This document shows positions 44,951 to 55,234 of a DNA stretch of 64,000 nucleotides, in pieces. Source of the stretch: Meghimatium bilineatum (lineage: Eukaryota; Mollusca; Gastropoda; Stylommatophora; Philomycidae); NCBI GenBank assembly GCA_034231615.1, contig CM067317.1:84501-148500 (forward strand), given 5' to 3'. The notes under the pieces are model-generated. The model ran no database searches. It was not told where the DNA came from and saw only the letters and a list, made by a program, of their open reading frames with translations. Numbering within the stretch: the stretch's first letter is position 1; the number at the start of each line of letters is the position of its first letter. Position numbers and translations under genes: made by a program.

Positions 44951-45255
44951 GTAGACACTGTGTAACTGTCTCATAGATATGTGTCTTATCACAGCGTAAA
45001 CAACTGGGTAAATATCTCATGTTTCTGTCCTATCAAATGATGACAACTGTGTAAATATTTCATATATTTGTCCTCCAAGGTATACAACTGTGTACTTGTC
45101 CATGTATCTGTCTTATCACAAAATTCACAACAGTGCAAATGTACCATTTGTCTCTCTTCCGAGGTAGACAAATGTGTAAATATCTCATTCATCTGTCATA
45201 TCACAACATAGACAACTGTATAAATGTCTGATTCGTCTGTCATATCACAAGGTAA
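44930..45255 (+). repeat. About 43-bp minisatellite repeating the exon 7 end and donor
   Basis: About seven diverged units (tctgtcttatcacaaggtag then acaactgtgtaaatatctca) start with the exon's own last bases (tctcttatcataaggtagac). Several units keep a donor-like aaggta or gaggta (for example at about 45079, 45162 and 45250); others have lost it. Confidence 0.85.
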
Positions 45256-45369
45256 ATTTAAGTAGGAAGTATGAGGATAAATCAAAATAATTTTTATAGT
45301 TGACGGGGATCGATACCCATTCACCCAAATACTTTACACATACATATCATAGATATCCATACACACTTG

Positions 45370-46312
45370 TGCTTTACATATCATGTACTCATATATCCAC
45401 ATATTTTACATATCATGTACTCATGTATCCACATATTTTACATATCATGTACTCATGTATCCACATATTTTACATATCATATACTCATGTATCCACATAT
45501 TTTACATATCATGTACTCATGTAACCACATATTTTACATATCATGTACTCATGTATCCACATATTTTACATATCATGTACTCATATATCCACATATTTTA
45601 CATATCATGTACTCATGTATCCACATATTTTACATATCATGTAATCATGTATCCACATATTTTACATATCATGTACTCATGTATCCACATATTTTACATA
45701 TCATGTACTCATGTATCCACATATTTTAGATATCATGTACTCATGTATCCACATATTTTACATATCATGTACTCATGTATCCACATATTTTACATATCAT
45801 GTACTCATGTATCCACATATTTTACATATCATGTACTCATATATCCACATATTTTACATGTCATGTACTCATGTATCCACATATTTTACATATCATGTAC
45901 TCATATATCCACATATTTTACATATCATGTACTCATGTATCCACATATTTTACATATCATGTACTCATGTATCCACATATTTTACATATCATGTACTCAT
46001 GTATCCACATATTTTACATATCATTTACTCATGTATCCACATTTTACATATCATGTACTCATGTATCCACATATTTTACATATCATGTACTCATATATCC
46101 ACATATTTTACATATCATGTACTCATGTATCCACATATTTTACATATCATGTACTCATGTATCCACATATTTTACATATCATATACTCATGTATCCACAT
46201 ATTTTACATATCATGTACTCATGTATCCACATATTTTACATATCATGTACTCGTGTATCCACATATTTTACATATCATGTACTCATGTATCCACATATTT
46301 TACATCACATAA
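45370..46312 (+). repeat. 32-bp minisatellite, about 29 units
   Basis: The unit is tactcatgtatccacatatt then ttacatatcatg, with few variants (tactcatata, taaccaca, one unit lacking four bases near 46044). It keeps three forward frames open for up to 309 codons, which I regard as an artefact of composition. Confidence 0.95.
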
Positions 46313-46827
46313 ATATCCATGCACTCAGATGTTTTACATACCCTTACATACTTATACAGTTGCGTATCTCGATAGTACGTCTCGGTATACTAGTATTATT
46401 GGCCTTTCATACTTTATTCTCACGATAATACCAGTATTTTGGACCTCTCCCCTCCCTTGTCTAATTTATACTTGAGGTTGTTTTTTTTCTCTTTTTCTGT
46501 CTGGTTGAGCTTTCTTCCCATTAGTGATTGTTATCTGATGGTGTAATTTTTAATGGTATTGTGTGGTATGAGAACTCCTCGCTCTTGCACTCTTGTTTTT
46601 ATTAGATTATTTATCTGAAATAGGTGGTTATATGTCGTCTGTATTATGAGGGTTTATGTGTTTTATTCGTGTCCTGTCTGTTGTCTTATGGGTATCTTAT
46701 TTGTTGTCCTGTCTGGTTCTGGTCTTGTGGTTATGTATGTAGTGATTTGAGTGTGGTGGTGGATTGAGACTCATATTGGTTGTAATGTTGTGTTTTGTTG
46801 ATTGGATTGTGTATGTTTTTTGATTCA
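46313..46827. other. GT-rich intron 7 sequence
   Basis: Strand-asymmetric, G/T-rich sequence with no recognised feature. Confidence 0.35.
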
Positions 46828-47230
46828 CTGGTCTGGTACTGTGAAACTCTGGTCGAGCACAAAGTTTGGTTGTTTGTGAGGGGTTGGGGCTAGTTGTGCG
46901 TGAAATATGTTGTGCTGAAACTCAATAGCACTGGTAAGGTGATGTTCATTGTTTGGAGTGTGTATGTTTGTTGACTGGCTGGTCTGGTACTGCGAAACTC
47001 TGGTCGTGCACAATTTTTTGGTTGTTTGTGAGGGGTTGGGGCTAGTTTTGCGTGAAATATGTTGTGCTGAAACTCAATAGCACTGGTAAGGTGATGTTCA
47101 TTGTTTGGAGTGTGTATGTTTATTGGTTGATTGGTCTGACTGTTTGGCGGTGAAACTCTGGCTATGCACAATCATGTGGTTGTTAGTGCGGGGTGGTTTT
47201 ATGTGACTTGTTGAAACTCAATTGCACTAC
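46828..47230 (+). repeat. About 151-bp tandem repeat, 2.7 units
   Basis: Copies start near ctggtctggtactgYgaaac at 46829 and 46979, with a diverged third at about 47133. Each includes ggggttggggctagtt and gtgctgaaactcaatagca. Confidence 0.85.
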
Positions 47231-47744
47231 CATTTGGTTGCCCAACCATGTTGTTAATAAGTGGGCGGGATTTTTGTTTGGGCTGTCGTGTAGAAACTCA
47301 TTTGCATAGCTCTGTAGTTGTTATTGGGGGATTGGGAATGCTTGTGATGTGTTGAAACTCATGTTTGCACAATCGTGAGGCTGTCATGGGGGATGTTATT
47401 GTGTCTAGTAAAAACTTTTTACGTGCAAGATTGTGTGGATGTAGGCTGTTGTGGGATTAGTCTGTACTGTCATGTGTTTGTTAGTGTATGGTTCTTTATG
47501 TGTTCGGTGTCTGTGACTAATTGTTTGAATAGGTATCTGATGTCTTGTTTATGTAAGCCGTCAATCTAGTTGGCAGGTATATTGTGGGAGTCCTCGTCGT
47601 CTTGTTTGTTTTGTTGGTCGCTATTGTGCCCTCGCGAGGAGCTCCCGTGTGTTGTTTCTAAAGTGTTTTGTTTGTTTGTGTCAGATTATCCTGTGTCGCT
47701 ATTTCCAGATGGTTGTTTTTATTTATCAATTTCGTTTCTTATTA
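47231..47744. other. GT-rich intron 7 sequence
   Basis: Continuation of G/T-biased sequence without a supportable feature. Confidence 0.3.
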
Positions 47745-48475
47745 TATTAATTCTTTGGTTCGAGATATATATTGTTTGACTATTTTCTTTGAATCTACGT
47801 CCACTTTGTGGCCTAGTGTGTTTACTAGGTTGCACTCTATATTGTTGTTTTTGAAAAAATCTAGCATAGCCGTTCTTTGTTGTCGGTATTTGACGCAGTC
47901 TAGGAGATAGTGTTCTATCGAGATTGCCTCGTAAAACTCCTCGCATATTGGTTCATTTATTTTGAACGCTGCAACTCCTAGTCTGAGCTTTAGGTATTCC
48001 CTATTATTAGGAATTTTCAACTCGTCCCGTATTTGAGTTTTTCTTGTAGGAGCTTTTAGGAAGGAGAAGGCATGTCTACCCTTGGAGCTGTTTGACCATT
48101 TAAGTGTCAATTCTTTGTTGATTTCCTTTCTAATGAACGATTTTATTTCGGACATTGAATGTACTAGCTTTTCTGGTTGTGTTATTGCCCTTCCTGCTTT
48201 AGCCTCAATATCGGCCAACTCGTTCCCTGCTATACCCAAATGCTCTGGAATCCACATAATTGTGAGGTATTCTCCTTTATTGTGCCAGGATGTGTGTATG
48301 CGTAGAATGTCTTCTACCAGGTCGGGCCGTTCACTTTCTTTCCTGAGTTGAAGCGCTTGTACTGAATATAGGGAGTCCGTTAGGATCGTGGTATGCTCCG
48401 GTGGGTTCTCTCCTATCAGCTCTAGTGCTTTCAGTATGGCTGTAAGCTCAGCAGAGAATATTGAAATATTTTAAC
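47745..48475 (-). mobile_element. I-superfamily element fragment: complete-looking RNase H and C-terminal tail
   Basis: From 48475 the minus strand gives CAELTAILKALELIGENPPE (acidic E), TTILTDSLYSVQALQLRKES (the catalytic-type TDS), DILRIHTSWHNKGEYLTIMW then IPEHLGIAGNELADIEAKA (the H and final D). A tail with NREYLKLRLG and EHYLLDCVKYRQQR follows. The frame is open for 171 codons after MWIPEH and in the same reading direction before it. No RT is attached, so it is 5' truncated at about 48475. Family differs from 11765-12182 in tail sequence. Confidence 0.8.
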
Positions 48476-48849
48476 TTGAAGTTCTGGTAGCTCACTATTT
48501 CACAACCTACAAGGTCAGATCGCAATTAGAGTCGCCGCGCGTCGACGTTATTACCTGCCCTTACAGTCGCTTTTTTTAACGTGTGTTGACATTTTGTGTG
48601 TGCGTGTGCCGGGTCTATTCGAAACCATGACCATTGCGTAGATCCGTGGTTTATCTTCCAGTTTTATGTTTCAATCGAAGCGATCGGACGTAAGACTAAT
48701 GTATAATGAATTTTATTAATTAGCGAAGTTTTAACGGATTTTCCAGTCGCTACCGGTCGCTTATTTTTTACTTAAGACTGATATATTACGATTTTTTTTA
48801 AAACATTAGCGAAGTATTCGACCTAGTTTTGCAAATGGAAGATATTATT
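48476..48849. other. Unassigned intron 7 sequence
   Basis: No recognised feature. Confidence 0.3.
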
Positions 48850-49155
48850 CATATGTTGTTGTTCGTCCATGACAAGTGATAATGACCATTTGTTACATCC
48901 ACTTTTGAAAATTCCATTTTAGTTATGTCCTTGATTATGAGTTCGTAGATGGCTAATCATGAGCCCTATTCGAGCTGTAAATGTCCTTGGACAGTTCGGA
49001 CATGGAATGACGACTGTAGACGGATCTTGGTCTATCCGTGACTTTCTGGCTGCTCTCCGCTGTTGAGCTGCTGCATTTCTCTTCTTTTCAAAAGATGATG
49101 CGCTCTTTTTTATTCTTGGTGAGTTCTTGGTGTTGGTGTTTCTATGCGTCACAAT
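48850..49155 (-). mobile_element. Non-LTR family F 3' end with terminal C2H2-like finger
   Basis: The minus strand reads SASSFEKKRNAAAQQRRAAR then KSRIDQDPSTVVIPCPNCPR and TFTARIGLMISHLRTHNQGH. This shows CX2C and HX3H spacing typical of the finger that ends some non-LTR ORF2 proteins. The 3' flank shares the ggacgaaca region with 34930-35284. A short duplication (cacaatttatattcttacag/t) follows at 49150-49215 on the upstream side. Confidence 0.75.
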
Positions 49156-49564
49156 TTATATTCTTACAGAGAGTTCTTAGAATTTCACTACGTCACAATT
49201 TATATTCTTACATAGAGTTCTTGGTGTGTCCTAATACTTAAACTAATACGCAGTCTCGACAAAGCCACTAAATGTTATTAATTATTGCGCTCTATAAGTC
49301 ATAGGTTAATTCTTAATCTATGTTTTGAATGTCACTGGTATTCACTAATCACAAAAAGTTCTGAAAGTTACTACTAATGGTTACTTACATAGTTCGTATG
49401 TCACTGATATTATTATTTGTACTCCACAAGTTTGCTGCAACCAGTGATTCTCCACATAACCACCCTTTTCTGCTTCTTTACTCCTGCGTTATTCGACTAT
49501 GAACCTTGCGGTCTGCAGGGTCCTGGTAAGTGAGATGTATGAAGCATTTGGATTGGTTGGAAAC
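49156..49564. other. Unassigned intron 7 sequence
   Basis: Apart from the short duplication noted with the family F end, nothing is recognised. Confidence 0.3.
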
Positions 49565-50071
49565 TTTTGCTCATCATCATCAAGTTCATCTCCGCAACGA
49601 AGGTTGGCTGCAACGGATCTCCAACAACCCCTGTCTCTTGTCTTGGCTGTGCACTCTGATAGACTGAAACCTGTCCCTCGTGTGATGTTACTCTCCCACT
49701 TGTATCTCTGCCTACCTCTTGCTCGCTTCCCTTTGACTTTACCCTCAAGTAAGGTCTTCAATAATGTGTCATGTCTTAAAATGTATCCAAAATATTTTAT
49801 TTTCCTGATCTTTATTTCTTTTAGTAGTTCTCTCTTCATATTAAGTTTTATTAACTCCTCTTTGTTTTCTTCTCTTTCCATGATGTTCTCCCTATTCTTC
49901 TATATACCCACATCTCAAAGGCATCAATTCTGTCTTATAATTGTTTATTTAGTGTCCATGTTTCTGAGTCATATATAATATAGAATAGATGTAACATTTT
50001 ATAATTCTCATTTTTAACTTGTTTAGATGTTACTATTTTCTTCATGCCATCGAAGATACTTTTAGCCATAT

Positions 50072-50234
50072 AATAAAGACATGGACAGACAACATCAAGG
50101 AATGGACAGTGCAAGATATTTCCACACTCATCCGCATCGCCGAGGATAGAATTCGCTGGAGGACTCTGTGTGCTGAAGCATCCAATGTGGTACCCCTACG
50201 ACCCTGAAGGGTTATGGGTTTATTGATTGATTGA
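50072..50234 (+). mobile_element. Family E 3' end, 163 bp, nested, with 9-bp target site duplication
   Basis: It encodes the last codons of family E, TWTDNIKEWTVQDISTLIRI then AEDRIRWRTLCAEASNV and VPLRP, and ends with a TTGA-type tail. The duplication tagccatat lies at 50063-50071 and 50235-50243. Confidence 0.9.
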
Positions 50235-50517
50235 TAGCCATATTCTCCTTTTAACTTCTGTTTCACATCTGTCATCATTTGTGACCAAGATATTGATGTT
50301 TTACTTGTTGTAGTTTCCCACCCTGTATGTTTATGTTTAGCTCTTGTTCTTATGTGTCTTTGCTGGTTATCATGGTTTTTGTTTTTTGGATATTTATATC
50401 CAGTCCTTGATATTCATTACTTGATTTATAAGTCTTTGTAGTTCATGTTCACTTTCCTCCAAAAGAACAGTGTCATCTGCATATCTAAGGTTGTTTATTA
50501 TTTTCCCATTGATCTTG

Positions 50518-50679
50518 GGGTATACCAAAAGAAACACTCAGAATACTTAGAGAAAGTAAAGCAACCAATATTCATACTATTCAAGAACTGCACAGGATAG
50601 CTTTGAACAGACAGAATTGGAGAGATCTGACTCTGCCCTATGCACTAACTTCAGCGCAAATAGGAAAATAAATGAATGA
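50518..50679 (+). mobile_element. Family B 3' end, 162 bp, nested, with 10-bp target site duplication
   Basis: It matches the last part of 8641-9575 in the opposite strand sense: aatattcatactattcaaga then acagacagaattggagagat. It ends with an AATG-type tail. The duplication attgatcttg lies at 50508-50517 and 50680-50689. Confidence 0.9.
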
Positions 50680-50950
50680 ATTGATCTTGAGTCCTGGCAT
50701 TTCTTCTATATTTTTTAAGATATTCTCTGTGTAAATAGGCTTTGTGATAAAATGCATTCTTGTCTTACCCCTCTTCTTATTTCTATGTATGGTGTGGGTA
50801 GCTGTTTTCACACCTTATTGACGCAGTTTCTTCCCAATAAATATTTCTAATCAGTCTGATGTCTTTTCCATCTATGCCTATTTCTTGAAGACATTTGATT
50901 AATTTTTCATGTTGGACTCTGTCAAATGCATTGCTGTAATCTGTGAAATC

Positions 50951-51640
50951 CTCTCATTGGATAGCGGATAGTCGGAACAGACAGTTTCAAGGGGTTGAAC
51001 CAATATTGGGAACCTAGAATTCCAGGACGTCAAGTAGCATCGCTCACGTCATGGAACTTGAACTTAGAGAATTTGTGCATCCTCTACAGGTAGATAGGAT
51101 CCAACAATCGTGGCACGACCATTTTTAATTGACAAGTATTGTGATATGAGGATCTCGGGTTGTAAATTCTAGCCGCTTACTATCACCGGTGGGGAGTCCG
51201 AAGATTAGGTAGAAGAAGAATCTTAGCTCGCAGAATATGATGAACAAATGCATTAGCGGAAATATTAACGGCAAGCCAGTTGATGAAGAAATGGGTGATA
51301 GGGCCTATGCTGGTTGTATATATTCAGACAGAACTTTGGTGTCTGGCTACATGTGATATATTCTAATACTGGTATTGTGCCTCATTTCCCACTGTCATAA
51401 AATAACATATAGGCAGAACAATGTTGCTTCAAATAATAACTTATACAAATAAATTAAAGTACGAAGTATGAAGATAATTCTTACAGATGACGGGAATTGA
51501 ACAAGGTTCGCTCTAGCGGCATCTAATTGCCTTGCAATTCAAGTAAACAGATTTTTCGTACTTGACCAACCTCATCCCCAATAAAAGATGTGATCTCGTC
51601 AAGACATTCAACCTGTATACTCAAGTCACTGAAAACAGAC
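50951..51640. other. Unassigned intron 7 sequence
   Basis: No recognised feature. Confidence 0.3.
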
Positions 51641-51644
51641 CAAT

Positions 51645-52200
51645 TGAGACAACGACTATTATTGACTGCAGACACATAGATAAAGAGACTTGACTGCAGA
51701 CACATATATAGGCAGACTTGACTGTAGACACATAGGCAGACCGACTATAATGTAGAGACATAGATATTGACACTTGGCTGCAGACACATAGATAAAGAGA
51801 CTTGACTGCAAAAACATATATTAGGAGACTTGAGTATAGACACATAGATAGAGAGACTTGACTGTAGACACATTAATATGGGAACTTGACAGTAGGCACA
51901 TAGATATTGACACTTGACTGCAGATACATAGATAAAGGGATTTGAATGCAGACACATCCATAGGGAGACTTGACTATAGACACATAGATAGGGAAACTTG
52001 ACTGCAGACATAGCGATTGGGAGACATAACTGTAGACACATAGAAAAGGAGACTTGACTGCAAATACATATATAGTGAGACGTGACTGCAGACACATAGA
52101 GAAACACAATTGACTATGGACACTTAAATGAGGATATTTTATTACAGACATATTGCAGAACAGACTTGACTAATGATACATAAATGGACATATTTCACTA
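51645..52200 (+). repeat. About 30-bp minisatellite, about 17 units
   Basis: The unit is gacttgactgcagacacata then gatagggaga, increasingly diverged toward the 3' end. The reverse frames are partly open (YVSAV repeats), which I treat as incidental. Confidence 0.85.
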
Positions 52201-52306
52201 CAAACACACACACAAAGCAAACTTTACTACAAACACCTAAATGAACAGATTTGTCTGCAGACATGTAAATTAAATACCTCGTCTATTGAGACATATTCAT
52301 TGTAGA

Positions 52307-52432
52307 GAAAGTCAAACAATCAATATCCATACTATTCAATAACTACACAGAATATCTTTGAACAGACAGAATTGGAGAGATCTGACCTATGCGCTAACTT
52401 CAGCGCAAAAGGAAAATGAATGAAAATGAACA
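52307..52432 (+). mobile_element. Family B 3' end fragment
   Basis: It parallels 50518-50679 (ccatactattcaataactac then aacagacagaattggagaga) and ends with an ATGAATGAAA-type tail at about 52415-52432. No clear duplication could be read. Confidence 0.75.
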
Positions 52433-52650
52433 CACAACCAAGTTTTCACTTTACAAGTCCTACATAGAACCAAGTTTTTACACAAAACCAAGTGTTACAT
52501 TACAAGACGGGCCCCTCTACAGACACAGGTTTTTACATTACACGACAAGTTCCTACACATGCAATGTTTTACATTGCTCTAATTATAATTCATCAATTGT
52601 ACTTTTTGCTACATATAGGCCTATATTAATTTCACAAATGTAATTTCTAG

Positions 52651-52800
52651 GAAATTCACAAACTGTTGATGACAATGGCAAATCAAGAAGAGATAACTCG
52701 AGTAGCAAAACTGGCAACTTCTGATCAAGAAAATACAGCTTATATCATACACAATGGTTCCATTGCAGATAAGGAACAATGTGTCAGTCCAAAGATACGA
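52651..52800 (+). CDS. Host gene exon 8, soluble loop
   Basis: The exon is 150 nt, residues 355-404. The acceptor is cacaaatgtaatttctag and the donor is CGA|GTAAAG. Phase runs from 0 to 0. An alternative donor six bases on (AAG|GTTATC) would add Val-Lys and keep phase. The peptide reads EIHKLLMTMANQEEITRVAK then LATSDQENTAYIIHNGSIAD and KEQCVSPKIR. It is hydrophilic and probably an exposed loop between the last two membrane regions. The open frame continues beyond the donor with no domain, so the donor choice rests on the consensus and on exon 9 starting in phase 0. Confidence 0.72.
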
Positions 52801-53091
52801 GTAAAGGTTATCTTTTCATCAGTTGTTTATTGTATTAGTAAATTGGCCTATGTTTTATTCTCTCCAGACAAGTTCAACATCCACATTAGTCATCTGACCA
52901 TCATTGTTACACACAGGATGTGGATGGCATATGCTCTGACCTCCTTTAAGTATATAACTAATTAGGTATACATCAGGGATCCTCAATGTGTTAACCATAT
53001 GGTCCTCCAGGAGGCCACATGGTTTTTCTTACAGGACAAAAGCTTGTTGCAGATGGAAATATAAAGAATACCTCTATTCTGCAGTTAATTG

Positions 53092-53200
53092 GACAATATG
53101 ATTACATACAAAATTTGCATATTCTGAAATTAGTTGTAGCCTACAATATGATTACATACAAAATTTGCCTATTCTGAAATTAGTTGTAGCCTACAATATT
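53092..53200 (+). repeat. 52-bp tandem duplication
   Basis: Two copies of caatatgattacatacaaaa then tttgcMtattctgaaattag and ttgtagccta are followed by a partial third. Confidence 0.9.
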
Positions 53201-53209
53201 AGTTGTAGC

Positions 53210-53943
53210 CTTCTACACTACTCAAATCAGATAGGGTTGAAAATCAACACATCAAAAACTCATATACTAGATTTTACGAGATCCAACGACAACATAGAAA
53301 TTCAAAATGTTCCATTATTAAAAGTCAACAATTTTACATATTTAGGCACCAATCTAGCATTGGATGGAGACTCATCAAAAGAAATTTTACACCGTATTGC
53401 CCTTGCAGCGGGTGCTTTCAATAAACTACGCAACATATGGACGTCAAACACACTAAGAAACACCACAAAACTCAAGTTATTTAACTCCAACATCATCCCT
53501 ATTCTATCATATGGGTGCGAAAGTTGGAAAGCCACAAAAGCCACAGATAAAAGACTCGACTCCTTTGAAAACAAATGCCTACGTACCATTCTGAACGTTA
53601 AGTGGAGTGACTTTAAATCTAACACTACTATAAGAGAGGAAAGCAAACAAACCTATATATCTTCCTTCATTAGACAAAGGCGTTGGACTTACATCGGCCA
53701 TGTTCTCAGAATGAACAGCCTAAGAATTCCCCAGCAATCACTATATTGGGTGCCACCTGGAGTAAGAAGAAGAGGGAGACCTAGAGAAACTCTACGAAGA
53801 ACCATTAATAGAGAAGGCATGTCAATGAACCTAAACAACACGCAACAATTGAAAGACCTGGCAACACAAAGACAGAAATAGAAAGCTATGGTTTCTGCCC
53901 TATGCGCCGCCTATGGCCCTGGAGGAACATAACATAACATAAC
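53210..53943 (+). mobile_element. Non-LTR family B young copy
   Basis: The frame runs LHYSNQIGLKINTSKTHIL, NNFTYLGTNLALDGDSSKEI, ILSYGCESWKATKATDKRLD and IRQRRWTYIGHVLRMNSLR to a stop (tag at 53879-53881). The copy at 42353-43002 has tgg at that position. The frame then continues AMVSALCAAYGPGGT. An AACAT repeat tail lies at 53930-53946. It extends about 70 bp further 5' than the other young copy. It sits in intron 8. Confidence 0.9.
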
Positions 53944-53946
53944 ATA

Positions 53947-54359
53947 ACAATATGACAATGGAATAAATTTTGTGCAGTTCTCCCTATATTTCTTAAGTAC
54001 CATACAATGTTTTCATGGACTAGGCTAAGAAAAACAGCTCCTTGTCCATATCACTTTCTTGAAACACATTGAATTATAATGGAATTTAATCGCTTTCCGT
54101 TTTCTAAAGATCTCTTTTTTAGCAACAACAATTTCATAATCTTAATAACCACAATGCTGCCAAAGCAGATGGAAAGTACGTTTGCTGACTCTGGCATAGC
54201 AAATGTTTGTTTGTCTTATACAGAATGTAATAGAGCCTGTCAACTCTACTCGTTCCATAATTTCCTGAAACACCAGTATGTCTGATGCTTGTGTGATGAC
54301 AGTGATAGGAACAAAAAAGTGATGTTATGACAAGAAAACTTGGTTATGAAAATGATAAG
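53947..54359. other. Unassigned intron 8 sequence
   Basis: No recognised feature. Confidence 0.3.
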
Positions 54360-54715
54360 TTGTGTAGCCACTATTCTGATAAATGACATTTGTTCTGTGA
54401 AAATGATAAATTGTGTTACATTTGTTCTGTGAAAATTATAAGTTGTGTTACATTTATTCTGTGAAAATGATAAATTGTTATAATTTTTTCTTTGAAAATG
54501 ATAAGTTGTATTACATTTGTTCTGTGAAAATGATAAGTTCTGTTACATATATTCTGATAAATGACATTTGCTCTGGTAAACGATATGAGTTCTGATAAAT
54601 GACATTTGCTTTGGTAAACGATATAGGTTCTGATAAAAGGCATTTTTTTTATAAACAACATTTTCTCTGATAATTGATAATTTGTGTTACATTTTTTCTG
54701 ATAAATGCGAATCAT
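54360..54715 (+). repeat. 32-bp minisatellite ending at exon 9 acceptor
   Basis: Units are gttctgtgaaaatgataagt then tgtgttacattt, changing to shorter tctgataaatgacatttgct forms. The last unit (ttttttctgataaatg) lies about 10 bp before the acceptor of exon 9. Confidence 0.85.
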
Positions 54716-54725
54716 CTTTTTTCAG

Positions 54726-55064
54726 AACCATAAACCAGAGTGGTTGACTTCTAGGATGCTAGTTTTCCTGGACAGCAGTGACACACCTTTGATACCTGAG
54801 AAGTTCTTCTACAAGACTATTGACCTCAACTACTTTGGTTGTCCAGGGCCAGTATACAGAAATGTCTGCGCTGCTGTTTTGGAGTTTCTCAAAATTCTTC
54901 TATTTCTTCTGTTCCTCTTTGTGGTTGTTATGGCCCTTGGAGATGCCTACCATATATCAACGACCAATCAAGTGCTAGCGACGGTCATAGGTGGTTTTGT
55001 GCCATTTTTATTCAAGCAAGAATCATTTTATATTGTTTATATTTGTTCTAATTTGAGAAGATAA
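54726..55064 (+). CDS. Host gene exon 9, C-terminal conserved block
   Basis: The acceptor is aatcatcttttttcag and the exon starts in phase 0. As read to the stop (taa at 55062-55064) it encodes residues 405-516. It opens NHKPEWLTSRMLVFLDSSDT, PLIPEKFFYKTIDLNYFGCP and GPVYRN. A membrane helix follows, EFLKILLFLLFLFVVVMALG (about 457-476), then DAYHISTTNQVLATVIGGFV and PFLF. I recall a similar end (GDxYxISxTNQxLAT, GGFxP) in uncharacterised lophotrochozoan membrane proteins, unverified. The final residues after PFLFK look unlike a conserved end. A GC-type donor (TTCAA|GCAAGA at 55016) would end the exon at 55015 and imply a further exon. The extent of the 3' end is therefore open. Confidence 0.78.
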   Translation, partial: NHKPEWLTSRMLVFLDSSDTPLIPEKFFYKTIDLNYFGCPGPVYRNVCAAVLEFLKILLFLLFLFVVVMALGDAYHISTTNQVLATVIGGFVPFLFKQESFYIVYICSNLRR

Positions 55065-55178
55065 TCTGTGATTATGATAAATAGATATCTGTGATTTATG
55101 ATAAATAGATATCTATGATTATGATAAATAGATATCTGTGATTATGATAAATAGATAATCTGTGATTATGATAAATAG
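55057..55178 (+). repeat. About 24-30-bp minisatellite starting at the end of exon 9
   Basis: Units are gataatctgtgattatgata then aatagatat, about five copies. The first unit overlaps the last codons of the open frame. Confidence 0.85.
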
Positions 55179-55234
55179 CATGTATAGTTTTCTCTATCAA
55201 CTCATGTCAACTTGAGATAAATAGTCAAATATTG

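Larger units (their letters stand above)
49565..50950 (-). mobile_element. Family A relic carrying two nested insertions
   Basis: This minus-strand copy parallels 28980-30347. From the 3' end it shows a TGATGATGA-type tail at about 49568-49582, then RARGRQRYKWESNITR (about 49690-49740) and IKIRKIKYFGYILRHDT. An equivalent of the YADDTVLL region lies near 50470-50490. Homology continues to about 50950. It is disrupted by stops and by two short + strand insertions (50072-50234 and 50518-50679), each with its own duplication. Confidence 0.8.

Noticed and set aside
45383..46475. Long overlapping open frames (309, 254 and 217 codons) rich in CTHVSTYFTYH-like repeats
   Set aside because: They are translations of a 32-bp minisatellite that lacks stops in several frames; no domain, start context or splice support.
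52801..52965. Continuation of the exon 8 frame beyond 52800 as coding
   Set aside because: The join to exon 9 in phase 0 through the donor at 52801 is better supported; the downstream frame shows no conserved character.
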